Assembly: GCA_002438905.1 (NCBI GenBank)
Contig: DJSA01000121.1
Coordinates: 1-13,279, forward strand
Reading direction: 5' to 3'
Length of the DNA stretch: 13,279 nt
Origin: Bacteroidales bacterium UBA6346
GTDB lineage: Bacteria; Bacteroidota; Bacteroidia; Bacteroidales; UBA932
In this document: positions 6,477 through 13,279 of the stretch, piece after piece
Position numbering within the stretch: position 1 is the first letter of the stretch
How the letters are laid out: each line of letters starts with the position of its first letter
Position numbers and translations under genes: made by a program
Notes under the pieces: model-generated
What the model was told of the DNA's origin: nothing
What the model saw: the letters and a program-made list of their open reading frames with translations, nothing else
Databases searched by the model: none

Positions 6477-9380
6477 ATGAAATATATCAAAATACGTGGT
6501 GCGAAGTCTCATAATCTGAAGAATGTTTCACTCGACATCCCTCGGGGAAAATTTGTTGTCGTGACGGGCCTCAGCGGAAGCGGAAAGTCGTCACTCGCGT
6601 TTGACACTCTCTATGCGGAGGGGCAGCGGCGCTATATGGACACGCTTTCGACCTACGCTAAGCATTTCATGGGCATACTCGAAAAACCTCAGGTGGAGAG
6701 CATAGAGGGACTCAGCCCGGTCATAGCGATAGAGCAGAAGACAACGGGTAAGAACCCGCGCTCCACGGTGGGGACGATTACGGAAATATATGATTTTCTG
6801 CGACTTCTGTATGCGCGGGCTTCTAAAGCATATTCCCCGGTGACTGGGAAGGAAATGGTGCGCTATACGGATGATCAGATCGTCTCGCTGATTATCGACA
6901 GTTATGGCGGGCGCAAGTGCCTGCTTCTTGCTCCGCTTGTCCGCGGTCGAAAGGGACATTACAAAGAACTGCTTGCACAGCTTCGCAAAAAGGGTTATGC
7001 ACAAGCGCGGATTGATTCGGAAATAGTCGAACTTTCGGATGTCGAGGCCTTGGATCGCTACAAGCCGCATTTTATTGAACTTGTGGTTGATAGGCTGAAA
7101 CCGGAGGCGAAGGACGAAAAGAGAATCAGGGAGTCAGTGATGACAGCGCTGAGTCTTGGCAAAGGCTCTTTGGCGATTCTCGACATGGAAAGGGGCGATC
7201 TGCATCACTATTCGAAGCATCTGATCTGTCCTGACACCGGAATATCCCTTGAAGAACCGGCCCCGCATACCTTCTCCTTTAATTCTCCCCAGGGCTATTG
7301 CCCTCACTGCAAGGGACTTGGGACCATTGTGAATGTTGATCTTAAGTCTATAATCCCTGATCCGTCGGTTTCAATTGCTGACGGGGGAATCGTGCCGCTG
7401 GGTAATATCCGTCAGACGAAGAAATTTGATATAATTCGCTCTATTGCAAGGAAATACGATTTCTCATTATATGATCCGATTGAACTTGTGCCGCAGGAGG
7501 CGCTGACGTTGATAATCTATGGCTCAGACGAACTTTTCCGCGTGGGGGAGGGGACTATGTCGGAGATGGTGTCGTTTCCGGGAATCGTGAGTGACATCGA
7601 TGACAAGATTGTGTGTCCGGAGTGCGGCGGAACGAGGCTGAAGAAGGAATGCGGCTATTTCAAGATAGATGGGAAACCGATTTGGGAGGTTTCGGCGATG
7701 GAAATCAGTACGCTGAAGGAGTGGCTGCTGAATCTGCCTGGCAAACTTGACAACCGAGGAAACGCGATTGCGCGGGACATTCTCAAGGAGCTCAGCGAGA
7801 GGGTGCAATTCCTGCTCGATGTGGGGTTGGACTACCTTTCCCTCGACAGGGCGACGGCATCGCTTTCCGGTGGAGAGAGCCAGAGAATCAGGCTTGCTAC
7901 TCAGATCGGGTCGAAGCTGGTGAACGTGCTCTACATACTTGATGAACCGTCTATTGGTCTGCACCAGAGGGACAACCGCAAGCTGATTTCGTCTCTTCAG
8001 GAACTGAGGGACAGCGGCAACTCGGTGATGGTCGTGGAGCATGACGAGGAAACGATGCGGGCGGCCGACTGGCTCGTGGATGTCGGTCCGGGAGCCGGCT
8101 CGGAGGGCGGTCGCATCTGCATGAACGGACCTTTTGATCTGCTGGCTGCGCATCAGGAGGCGGTGGAGGCGGGCTTGGTTCCGGCTTCGGGGAGGCGTGC
8201 GGAGGCGAATGATGTCGTGCTGACTGCGATGGGTGGTGAGGAAACGGCTTTGGCCGAACGGCTGGGAGTGCCTGTGGCGGAGGTCCGGGCTGTAGAAAGC
8301 CATTGCATTTTCGGCAACTCTGTGACACTGGACTATTTGCGTGGAATAAGGAAAATAGAGGTTCCGACCGTGCGACGTCCCGGGAACGGACTGTTTCTGA
8401 CGATAAGGGGTGCGCAGGGGAACAATCTCAAGGGGGTGGATGCGGCGTTCCCTCTCGGATGCTTCATCGGCGTTGCCGGAGTCAGCGGCTCGGGCAAATC
8501 GACTCTGATTAACGAGACTCTGATGCCGATTCTGAAAAACAAGTTCTTCAAGTCCAAGCTGCCGGTGCTGCCTTACGGCTCGATTGAGGGAGTTGAGAAC
8601 ATCGACAAGGTCATTGAGATTGACCAGTCGCCGATAGGTCGCTCTCCGAGGAGCAACCCTGCGACCTTCACAGGCGTGTTCGACGACATCAGGAAACTAT
8701 TCGAGGCGACTCCCGATGCGAAGGTGCGCGGATTCAAGGCGAGCCGGTTCTCCTTCAATGTAGCGGGCGGACGCTGCGAGGAGTGCAAAGGCGCAGGGAT
8801 TAAGGTCATAGAGATGAATTTCCTGCCGTCGGTTAACGTGGTCTGCCCTCAGTGCGGCGGCCGTCGTTACAAAGAGGACACGCTTGCGGTCTATTATAAG
8901 GGGAAGAACATCAACGACGTGCTTGAGATGCCGATTTCGGAGGCTTATGAGTTCTTCCGGCCGGTGCCTGCCATAGCAGTGAAGCTCAAGGCCCTGCTTG
9001 ACGTCGGCCTCGGCTACATAACCCTCGGCCAGTCTTCCGTCACGCTTTCCGGCGGTGAGAGCCAGCGCATGAAACTTTCCGCCGAACTATCCAAAAAATC
9101 AACCGGCAAGACTCTCTACATCCTCGATGAGCCCACGACCGGTCTCCACACCGAGGACATCAAGATTCTTCTCGGTGTCCTCCAAAAGCTCGTTGACGGC
9201 GGCAACACGGTAATCATCATCGAACACAACCTCGATGTCCTCAAGTCCGTCGACTACCTCTTCGACCTCGGTCCCGAAGGCGGCCGCCGCGGAGGCCTCA
9301 TAGTTTCCCAAGGCACCCCAGAGCATGTCGCCTCCGACCCCGCCTCCGTCACCGGCCCCTACCTCAAGCCGCTGCTGTAG
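6477..9380 (+). CDS. uvrA: UvrABC system protein A, excinuclease ABC subunit A
   Basis: This 967-aa DNA damage-recognition ATPase forms a dimer that loads UvrB in nucleotide excision repair. It has the tandem ABC layout: Walker A GLSGSGKSS (31-39), ABC signature LSGGES (463-468) and Walker B YILDEPSIGLH (486-496) in the first half; Walker A GVSGSGKST (668-676), signature LSGGES (857-862) and Walker B YILDEPTTGLH (881-891) in the second. The zinc elements C275/C278, C380/C383, C767/C770 and C790/C793 are present. The first pair of the N-terminal zinc module reads C251-P-D-T254, lacking its second cysteine. The linker between halves (about 551-630) is roughly 50 residues longer than in E. coli UvrA. 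ATG 6477 gives the normal N-terminus (IKIRGAKSHNLKN). The last 400 bases are C-rich on the coding strand, unlike the G-rich middle. It is convergent with the glycosidase cluster. Confidence 0.97.
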   Translation: MKYIKIRGAKSHNLKNVSLDIPRGKFVVVTGLSGSGKSSLAFDTLYAEGQRRYMDTLSTYAKHFMGILEKPQVESIEGLSPVIAIEQKTTGKNPRSTVGTITEIYDFLRLLYARASKAYSPVTGKEMVRYTDDQIVSLIIDSYGGRKCLLLAPLVRGRKGHYKELLAQLRKKGYAQARIDSEIVELSDVEALDRYKPHFIELVVDRLKPEAKDEKRIRESVMTALSLGKGSLAILDMERGDLHHYSKHLICPDTGISLEEPAPHTFSFNSPQGYCPHCKGLGTIVNVDLKSIIPDPSVSIADGGIVPLGNIRQTKKFDIIRSIARKYDFSLYDPIELVPQEALTLIIYGSDELFRVGEGTMSEMVSFPGIVSDIDDKIVCPECGGTRLKKECGYFKIDGKPIWEVSAMEISTLKEWLLNLPGKLDNRGNAIARDILKELSERVQFLLDVGLDYLSLDRATASLSGGESQRIRLATQIGSKLVNVLYILDEPSIGLHQRDNRKLISSLQELRDSGNSVMVVEHDEETMRAADWLVDVGPGAGSEGGRICMNGPFDLLAAHQEAVEAGLVPASGRRAEANDVVLTAMGGEETALAERLGVPVAEVRAVESHCIFGNSVTLDYLRGIRKIEVPTVRRPGNGLFLTIRGAQGNNLKGVDAAFPLGCFIGVAGVSGSGKSTLINETLMPILKNKFFKSKLPVLPYGSIEGVENIDKVIEIDQSPIGRSPRSNPATFTGVFDDIRKLFEATPDAKVRGFKASRFSFNVAGGRCEECKGAGIKVIEMNFLPSVNVVCPQCGGRRYKEDTLAVYYKGKNINDVLEMPISEAYEFFRPVPAIAVKLKALLDVGLGYITLGQSSVTLSGGESQRMKLSAELSKKSTGKTLYILDEPTTGLHTEDIKILLGVLQKLVDGGNTVIIIEHNLDVLKSVDYLFDLGPEGGRRGGLIVSQGTPEHVASDPASVTGPYLKPLL

Positions 9381-9453
9381 ATCCAGGCAAGGAGCAGTCG
9401 CGACAGAGGCTGCGGAATGGCGAGGGAAAACCACAACTGCCGGGCGACAAATT
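9381..9453. other. Intergenic gap between convergent uvrA and GH43 gene
   Basis: These 73 nt separate the two convergent stop codons. I see no strong hairpin with a T tail on either strand and no small gene. This gap marks the change from housekeeping genes to the carbohydrate-use cluster. Confidence 0.6.
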
Positions 9454-10518
9454 TCAGTTCAATTCACGAGAGCTGTTCTCAAAGACAGGTCTCTTTGCCT
9501 TGGTGGACGGGGAATTGCCTTCTATGTACGGCCAACCGCTGTCCCACTGCACCTGATCCAAGAAAACCATCCTGCCACTTGGACCATTTGAGTCGTAGCC
9601 ATGATACAGGATCCAGTCTTGACCGGAGTCATCAGTCACTATCTCGGAGTTGTGTCCCGTGCCCTTAAAGCGTTCGTTGCTGTGGATAAAGATCTCGTGA
9701 CGGTTGTCCATCATGGATTCGCCTTTTCTGTTCAGGTAGGGACCGAAAAGATTGTCCGAACGCCCGACAACAGTGGTGTACGTACTGTTGAGCCCATTAC
9801 AGCAACTGCCGATGGATGCGAAGAGATAGTATTTTCCGTCTTTTTTGTGAATATATGTACCCTCATAGGCCGTACCTGCCACCTGGACAGGCACCGCCCC
9901 TTCTTTCAGGGACAAGCCATCAGACGACAATTCGGCGTAGTATATTCCATGAAAACTGCCCCAGAACAAATATTTTCTGCCCCCATCTTCGATGTAGAAC
10001 GGGTCGATGCTGTTCTGGACTTTTATGCCATTGCTCCTGAACATCATTCCCTGGTCCAAGAACGGACCTTTGGGACCAGACGCCACAGCGCATCCGATCC
10101 CGCACGTCCATTCACCGCCCCAGACGGACATTGAATAGTAGAGAACATACTTGTCTCCAATCTTATTAATGTCCGGAGCCCATATTCCGCCACCCTCCTC
10201 GAAGAACGGCCTTGTCGATTCGGAAAAGGCAGTGCCGATGAACTGCCAGTCAACAAGATTGACGGACTTGTAGATAGGCACATTCCGGACATCCTCTGTG
10301 GCATACAGATAGAAACAGTTGTCGTCAGCCCTTATGACGGTCGGGTCAGGAAGACTCCTGCGGATGACCGGGTTGGAATATTCGGTGTCATCCCCTGCCG
10401 AAGGAGGGTTCGTAACATTGATCTCGTCCGGATCCAGATACTTTTTCCCGCAGCACAGGCATACCGCCCCTCCAAAAACTATAATCAGGACGACAACTAG
10501 GAGCCTACGTTTGTTCAT
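9454..10518 (-). CDS. Glycoside hydrolase family 43, arabinanase-like, exported
   Basis: This 354-aa exported enzyme has a single five-bladed beta-propeller GH43 domain (about 48-340). Likely catalytic residues are D58 (SLPDPTVI, general base), D172 (NSIDPF, pKa modulator) and E219 (AYEGTYI, general acid). FWGSFHGIYYAEL (185-197), SCCNGLNSTY (238-247), and GTGHNSE with H289 closely match endo-alpha-1,5-L-arabinanases of GH43 (subfamily 4/5 type). The role is inferred to be cleavage of arabinan or arabino-oligosaccharides. The N-terminus is KRR plus a hydrophobic stretch (6-22), so it is secreted or membrane-anchored. Cysteines at 20, 22 and 23 suggest a lipoprotein, but no cysteine sits in a canonical lipobox. 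ATG at 10518 is the natural start; upstream is A/T-rich. It lies 102 nt downstream of the 682-aa gene on the same strand. Confidence 0.87.
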   Translation of the reverse strand: MNKRRLLVVVLIIVFGGAVCLCCGKKYLDPDEINVTNPPSAGDDTEYSNPVIRRSLPDPTVIRADDNCFYLYATEDVRNVPIYKSVNLVDWQFIGTAFSESTRPFFEEGGGIWAPDINKIGDKYVLYYSMSVWGGEWTCGIGCAVASGPKGPFLDQGMMFRSNGIKVQNSIDPFYIEDGGRKYLFWGSFHGIYYAELSSDGLSLKEGAVPVQVAGTAYEGTYIHKKDGKYYLFASIGSCCNGLNSTYTTVVGRSDNLFGPYLNRKGESMMDNRHEIFIHSNERFKGTGHNSEIVTDDSGQDWILYHGYDSNGPSGRMVFLDQVQWDSGWPYIEGNSPSTKAKRPVFENSSRELN

Positions 10519-10620
10519 TTCGTATATTTGTTATATTGGGACATTTCCGACAAGCGCGTGCAGAGCCAAGTTTGTTTGAGCTATGCCGAGTGTAGAAAAG
10601 CAGCGTATGAGAGCGGAACG

Positions 10621-12669
10621 TTATTTCTTGCGTTCAATAAAGCGCTCCGCGCGTCCCGGTGTGAGGAGCTCCCAAAGAGATGCCACGGTCCATCCGGGTG
10701 CGAATATGTCGTTGTAGAAACCCTTTCCGTTGCGGCCGTAATCCCAGTTGGTGTGCTGCACGACTTCCGGATAGTAACCGGCTTTGGCGACTCCGCAAAG
10801 ATGCCCTTCAAACGGCAGCAACTGTCTCATCGAGGTGGAGATCACCTCCGCGAATTCGCCGAAACGCTTCTCTCCGTAATTGTCTGAGAGCCATCTGAGC
10901 ACATCGGCAAAATCGAACACGAACACATCAATGTGGTTATTCTCTACTGAAACGTTACCCCAGCCCCTTGACTTGAAGCCAAGGTCTCCGAGCATCTGCC
11001 CCTGAGCGAAAGGGACATCCCACGTGTAGTACCAGGATATTGCGAAATACGAGGCCTTGCGGGCCAGATCCGCATAGTGGTCGCGCTCTTCCCCGCTTGT
11101 TGCCAAGGCGAGATAATAGACAGCTGTTGCAGCGTACAGCGATGCTTCCTTGTCCTCACAATTGGCGTCGAGAGTCGATGAAAAGTAGTCCGCCTTGCTG
11201 ATCAAATCCTTTTCAAGGTAGTCCACAGTTCTTCTTGCGCTTTCAAGGTACCTTTTGTCCTTGAAATACTTGTAGCCCATCACGAGAGGAAGTGTAGCCG
11301 AAGGCGTGCTGCCGGAAGACGCATCGACTACCGACAAATCATCCTTGAACTTGCGTGGGAAACTTCCGTCAGGATTTTGGATTCCGAGGAAAAGATCAAG
11401 CATATTCTTGACCTTCACTTCCCACTCCTTGTGCTGCCGGCCCTGCCTTTTCTCGTAATCAAGATAGTAGAGTACAGCATAGATTCCCTCAGACTGGCGG
11501 CGAATGGAGTGTGACTCTCCCGTCTTTCCGGACGGACAGTAGATGACTTCCTCGAAGAAGCCGGCTGGGGAGAATCCGTGTGCAAGGTATGAGTCGAAAA
11601 TGGAACGCGCCTGCACCGCAAGTTTTTCATCGCCGGCGGCCTCGCCATATTCAAGGGCATTGAAGGCATTCAGCAGTGTCCTTCCAACGAAGCCGATTTC
11701 AGCTCTCTGCGGACTCTCGCAAGTGGCTACCACCATCTCTGGGCTCGCATAATAGTTCACTGGGGTCGAAGCGACGTATGAATCAAGGAAATAGCGGCTC
11801 ATGGTCTTCTTCATGAAGTCCACTGAATATGCCCCATCGACCTTCTGCGGGCGGTAGGTGTCGTAGGAGTACGCCCATGTCTTGCTGACACAGTCGGTGA
11901 AGTCCACAGCCTCTCTGCAGCTTATCTCCCATTCCAGAACGACACTCTCTCCGGCTCTGAGGTGCTGGAAGGCCTGCACAGGCGGGGCAAGGGTGAGTTT
12001 TCTGATGTAGGTCTTTGGCTCCTCCCTATAAGGGAAGCCGTACCTGAGCACCGTCATTCCGTCTTGATTCTGGAAACCAGTGTAGCCGATGGAGGTTTTG
12101 CCTGAAACAATGACCTCACCCTCCTTGTGGGTGGTCAGAGCCTCTGACAAGAAGTTGTCCTTCCTTATGATTGAATAACTTTTCCCGTCTGACTGGCTGA
12201 AGACCGCTGTAAGCGGGGTGCTGAGCCTGTCCTCCCTCACAATCCAACTGTCTGAGGTGTGGAAAGAAGGCGCGGCCTCCGGTGAGCGAAGATTCTGGCG
12301 ATACCAAAATCCCGGCATATAAAACATGTTGCCGGAATGGGCAAGTCCGGTTGCGAACGATTCCCCGTAGGAAAAGTTCACGTCTTCAAGCGCAGTGACC
12401 GCCACGCGGATGGATTCTCCCTCCTTGGTTTTCGAATGGCTTCTGAAGATCGCCACAGGCAGGTTTTCCTTCGCGGTAAGAGCCTGTTCCCCATTGCCTG
12501 TGCTCACTGCGTTCAATTCGTGGTGAGTGGCAGGGTTGCCGGGAGTCAGCAGATCCAATGAATAGGAGAATGTTCTGTCATCAAATGTCTTGGCCTCAGG
12601 GTAACTTTGAGCTGACAATGTTCCCGCAACTAGTGCAGAAAGCAGAAAAGTGGTTGTCTTTAAGTTCAT
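10621..12669 (-). CDS. Secreted protein of unrecognised family, beta-sandwich plus alpha/alpha toroid; candidate glycosidase
   Basis: I do not recognise this 682-aa protein by family. It has a clear Sec signal peptide (residues 1-20, cleavage likely LSA^QSYP), so it acts in the periplasm or outside. Residues about 25-290 are beta-rich. Residues about 325-680 are helical with repeated aromatic/hydrophobic helices. This resembles the beta-sandwich plus (alpha/alpha)6 toroid plan seen in several glycosidase clans. Segments that look like active-site loops are RRQSEGIY (E394), QNPDGSFPR (431-439), DANCEDKEAS (501-510), GWGNVSVENNHID (E576, D581) and HTNWDYGR (D643). The gene starts 21 nt after the partial GH43 gene and is followed by an arabinanase-like GH43, so a role in arabinose-containing glycan breakdown is inferred. 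It is not a clear GH127/GH146 protein; a lyase or non-catalytic role is possible. ATG 12669 is set by the signal peptide. Confidence 0.85.
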   Translation of the reverse strand: MNLKTTTFLLSALVAGTLSAQSYPEAKTFDDRTFSYSLDLLTPGNPATHHELNAVSTGNGEQALTAKENLPVAIFRSHSKTKEGESIRVAVTALEDVNFSYGESFATGLAHSGNMFYMPGFWYRQNLRSPEAAPSFHTSDSWIVREDRLSTPLTAVFSQSDGKSYSIIRKDNFLSEALTTHKEGEVIVSGKTSIGYTGFQNQDGMTVLRYGFPYREEPKTYIRKLTLAPPVQAFQHLRAGESVVLEWEISCREAVDFTDCVSKTWAYSYDTYRPQKVDGAYSVDFMKKTMSRYFLDSYVASTPVNYYASPEMVVATCESPQRAEIGFVGRTLLNAFNALEYGEAAGDEKLAVQARSIFDSYLAHGFSPAGFFEEVIYCPSGKTGESHSIRRQSEGIYAVLYYLDYEKRQGRQHKEWEVKVKNMLDLFLGIQNPDGSFPRKFKDDLSVVDASSGSTPSATLPLVMGYKYFKDKRYLESARRTVDYLEKDLISKADYFSSTLDANCEDKEASLYAATAVYYLALATSGEERDHYADLARKASYFAISWYYTWDVPFAQGQMLGDLGFKSRGWGNVSVENNHIDVFVFDFADVLRWLSDNYGEKRFGEFAEVISTSMRQLLPFEGHLCGVAKAGYYPEVVQHTNWDYGRNGKGFYNDIFAPGWTVASLWELLTPGRAERFIERKK

Positions 12670-12690
12670 TTTATTGTCTTGTGATTATGT

Positions 12691-13279
12691 TTATCGCTTT
12701 TGCTCAGGAGTGAAGAATTCCTTGCTGATTCTCATGCGGTCAACACCGCCTACATTCTCAAAACTGACTTTCCCTATGTGCATGATCCTGGGATGTATGG
12801 AGGTCTTACTCCAATGCGAGTGGTACACTATCCGGAGTTGCCCGTCCTTGTCTTGGAAAATCGTCCCATGTCCGACTCCTTGAAGATTACCGGGGAACTG
12901 GAGTAACGGGTTCTCATCATATTTTGTCCAGGGACCCGTTATTTTTTCAGATGTTGCGCAGCCTATGCCATAACTTGGGCTCTCATAGCTGTTGGCCGAA
13001 TAGATCATGTAGTACAACCCTTTGTGCTTTATGACAAAGCCACCCTCGTTGACGGTCGGATAGACTTTCTCCCAGTCTTGTGACATGTGGATGCATGGAG
13101 TAATAGTCCCTCTTTTTATAGTGAGCAGGTCATCCTCAAGTTCGGCCACATTGATGTTTAGTCCACCATTGAATCTGTCGAAGATCAGGTATGGCTTTCC
13201 ATCATCATCAATGAAAAGCGAGTTGTCTATGCATTTTTCATCGGCTATCATCGGGGACTTGTTCTTTTGAGTAAACGGG
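12691..13279 (-). CDS. Glycoside hydrolase family 43, partial (5' end beyond window)
   Basis: The reading frame is open to the right edge of the window, so the gene's beginning is missing. The visible 195 residues start with PFTQKNKSP and then MIADEKCIDNSLF. An internal methionine at 13251 is unlikely to be the true start, because the sequence upstream fits the family (GPFT...K.P). The visible part is the C-terminal portion of a GH43 beta-propeller. IDNSLFIDDDGKPYL holds the pKa-modulating Asp (codon 13227-13225), YPTVNEGGFV holds the likely acid Glu (codon 13047-13045), and GVGHGT carries the metal-ligand His. The general base Asp would lie outside the window. It is probably an alpha-L-arabinofuranosidase or beta-xylosidase; the subfamily cannot be fixed from this fragment. 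It is first of the three minus-strand genes visible and 21 nt upstream of the next. Confidence 0.88.
   Translation of the reverse strand, partial: PFTQKNKSPMIADEKCIDNSLFIDDDGKPYLIFDRFNGGLNINVAELEDDLLTIKRGTITPCIHMSQDWEKVYPTVNEGGFVIKHKGLYYMIYSANSYESPSYGIGCATSEKITGPWTKYDENPLLQFPGNLQGVGHGTIFQDKDGQLRIVYHSHWSKTSIHPRIMHIGKVSFENVGGVDRMRISKEFFTPEQKR

Noticed and set aside
7524..8303. 259-codon minus-strand open frame
   Set aside because: It lies wholly inside uvrA, whose protein is clearly conserved, and its translation is rich in His/Arg/Pro/Ser with no domain.
9601..10134. 177-codon plus-strand open frame
   Set aside because: It is antisense to the GH43 gene, which has intact catalytic motifs in the other frame.
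10519..10620. Separate promoter for the arabinanase-like GH43 gene
   Set aside because: No TAnnTTTG with a spaced TTTG on the minus strand was found in the 102 nt.
1..13279. CRISPR array, insertion sequence or long repeats
   Set aside because: No regularly spaced repeats, transposase-like frame or long terminal repeats were seen on reading through.

Overview
The window looks like a chromosomal piece of a Bacteroidota bacterium, most likely Bacteroidales, possibly from gut or rumen. The evidence is as follows. Two clear promoters carry the Bacteroidetes pattern TTTG-N19-TAnnTTTG. Starts are A/T-rich with little sign of Shine-Dalgarno sites. IleRS, LspA and the DksA/TraR-like protein are of types I associate with this phylum. 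Carbohydrate-active genes are clustered at the right end. I cannot name a genus from sequence alone.

Left block (64-1335, minus strand): cvpA-like membrane protein gene followed by tsaB (tRNA t6A modification). The operon probably starts from a promoter near 1412-1443 that lies back to back with the ileS promoter (1425-1455).

Central block (1448-6146, plus strand): ileS (type 2, 1144 aa), then a 139-aa DksA/TraR-like protein, then lspA (lipoprotein signal peptidase). The last two are only 8 nt apart. Next comes tRNA-Ser(TGA) at 6234-6318 with its own consensus promoter and a perfect 10-bp hairpin plus T-rich tail downstream. It is followed by uvrA (967 aa, nucleotide excision repair).

Right block (9454-13279, minus strand, convergent with uvrA): three genes in one direction, read from the right edge inward. 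They are a GH43 glycosidase cut by the window edge, a 682-aa secreted protein of unrecognised family (beta-rich N-terminal half, alpha/alpha-toroid-like C-terminal half), and a GH43 arabinanase-like enzyme. This looks like part of a polysaccharide utilization locus acting on arabinose-containing glycans such as pectic arabinan. No SusC/SusD gene is visible.

Most notable points: (1) IleRS carries GIHH where class I synthetases have HIGH, the swapped GxHH form linked to very high mupirocin resistance in type 2 IleRS. (2) The unrecognised 682-aa protein sits between two GH43 enzymes. (3) The DksA-like protein keeps the acidic coiled-coil tip motif but has lost three of the four zinc cysteines. 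(4) UvrA lacks one cysteine of its first zinc module, has about 50 extra residues in the linker between its ATPase halves, and switches GC skew near its 3' end.
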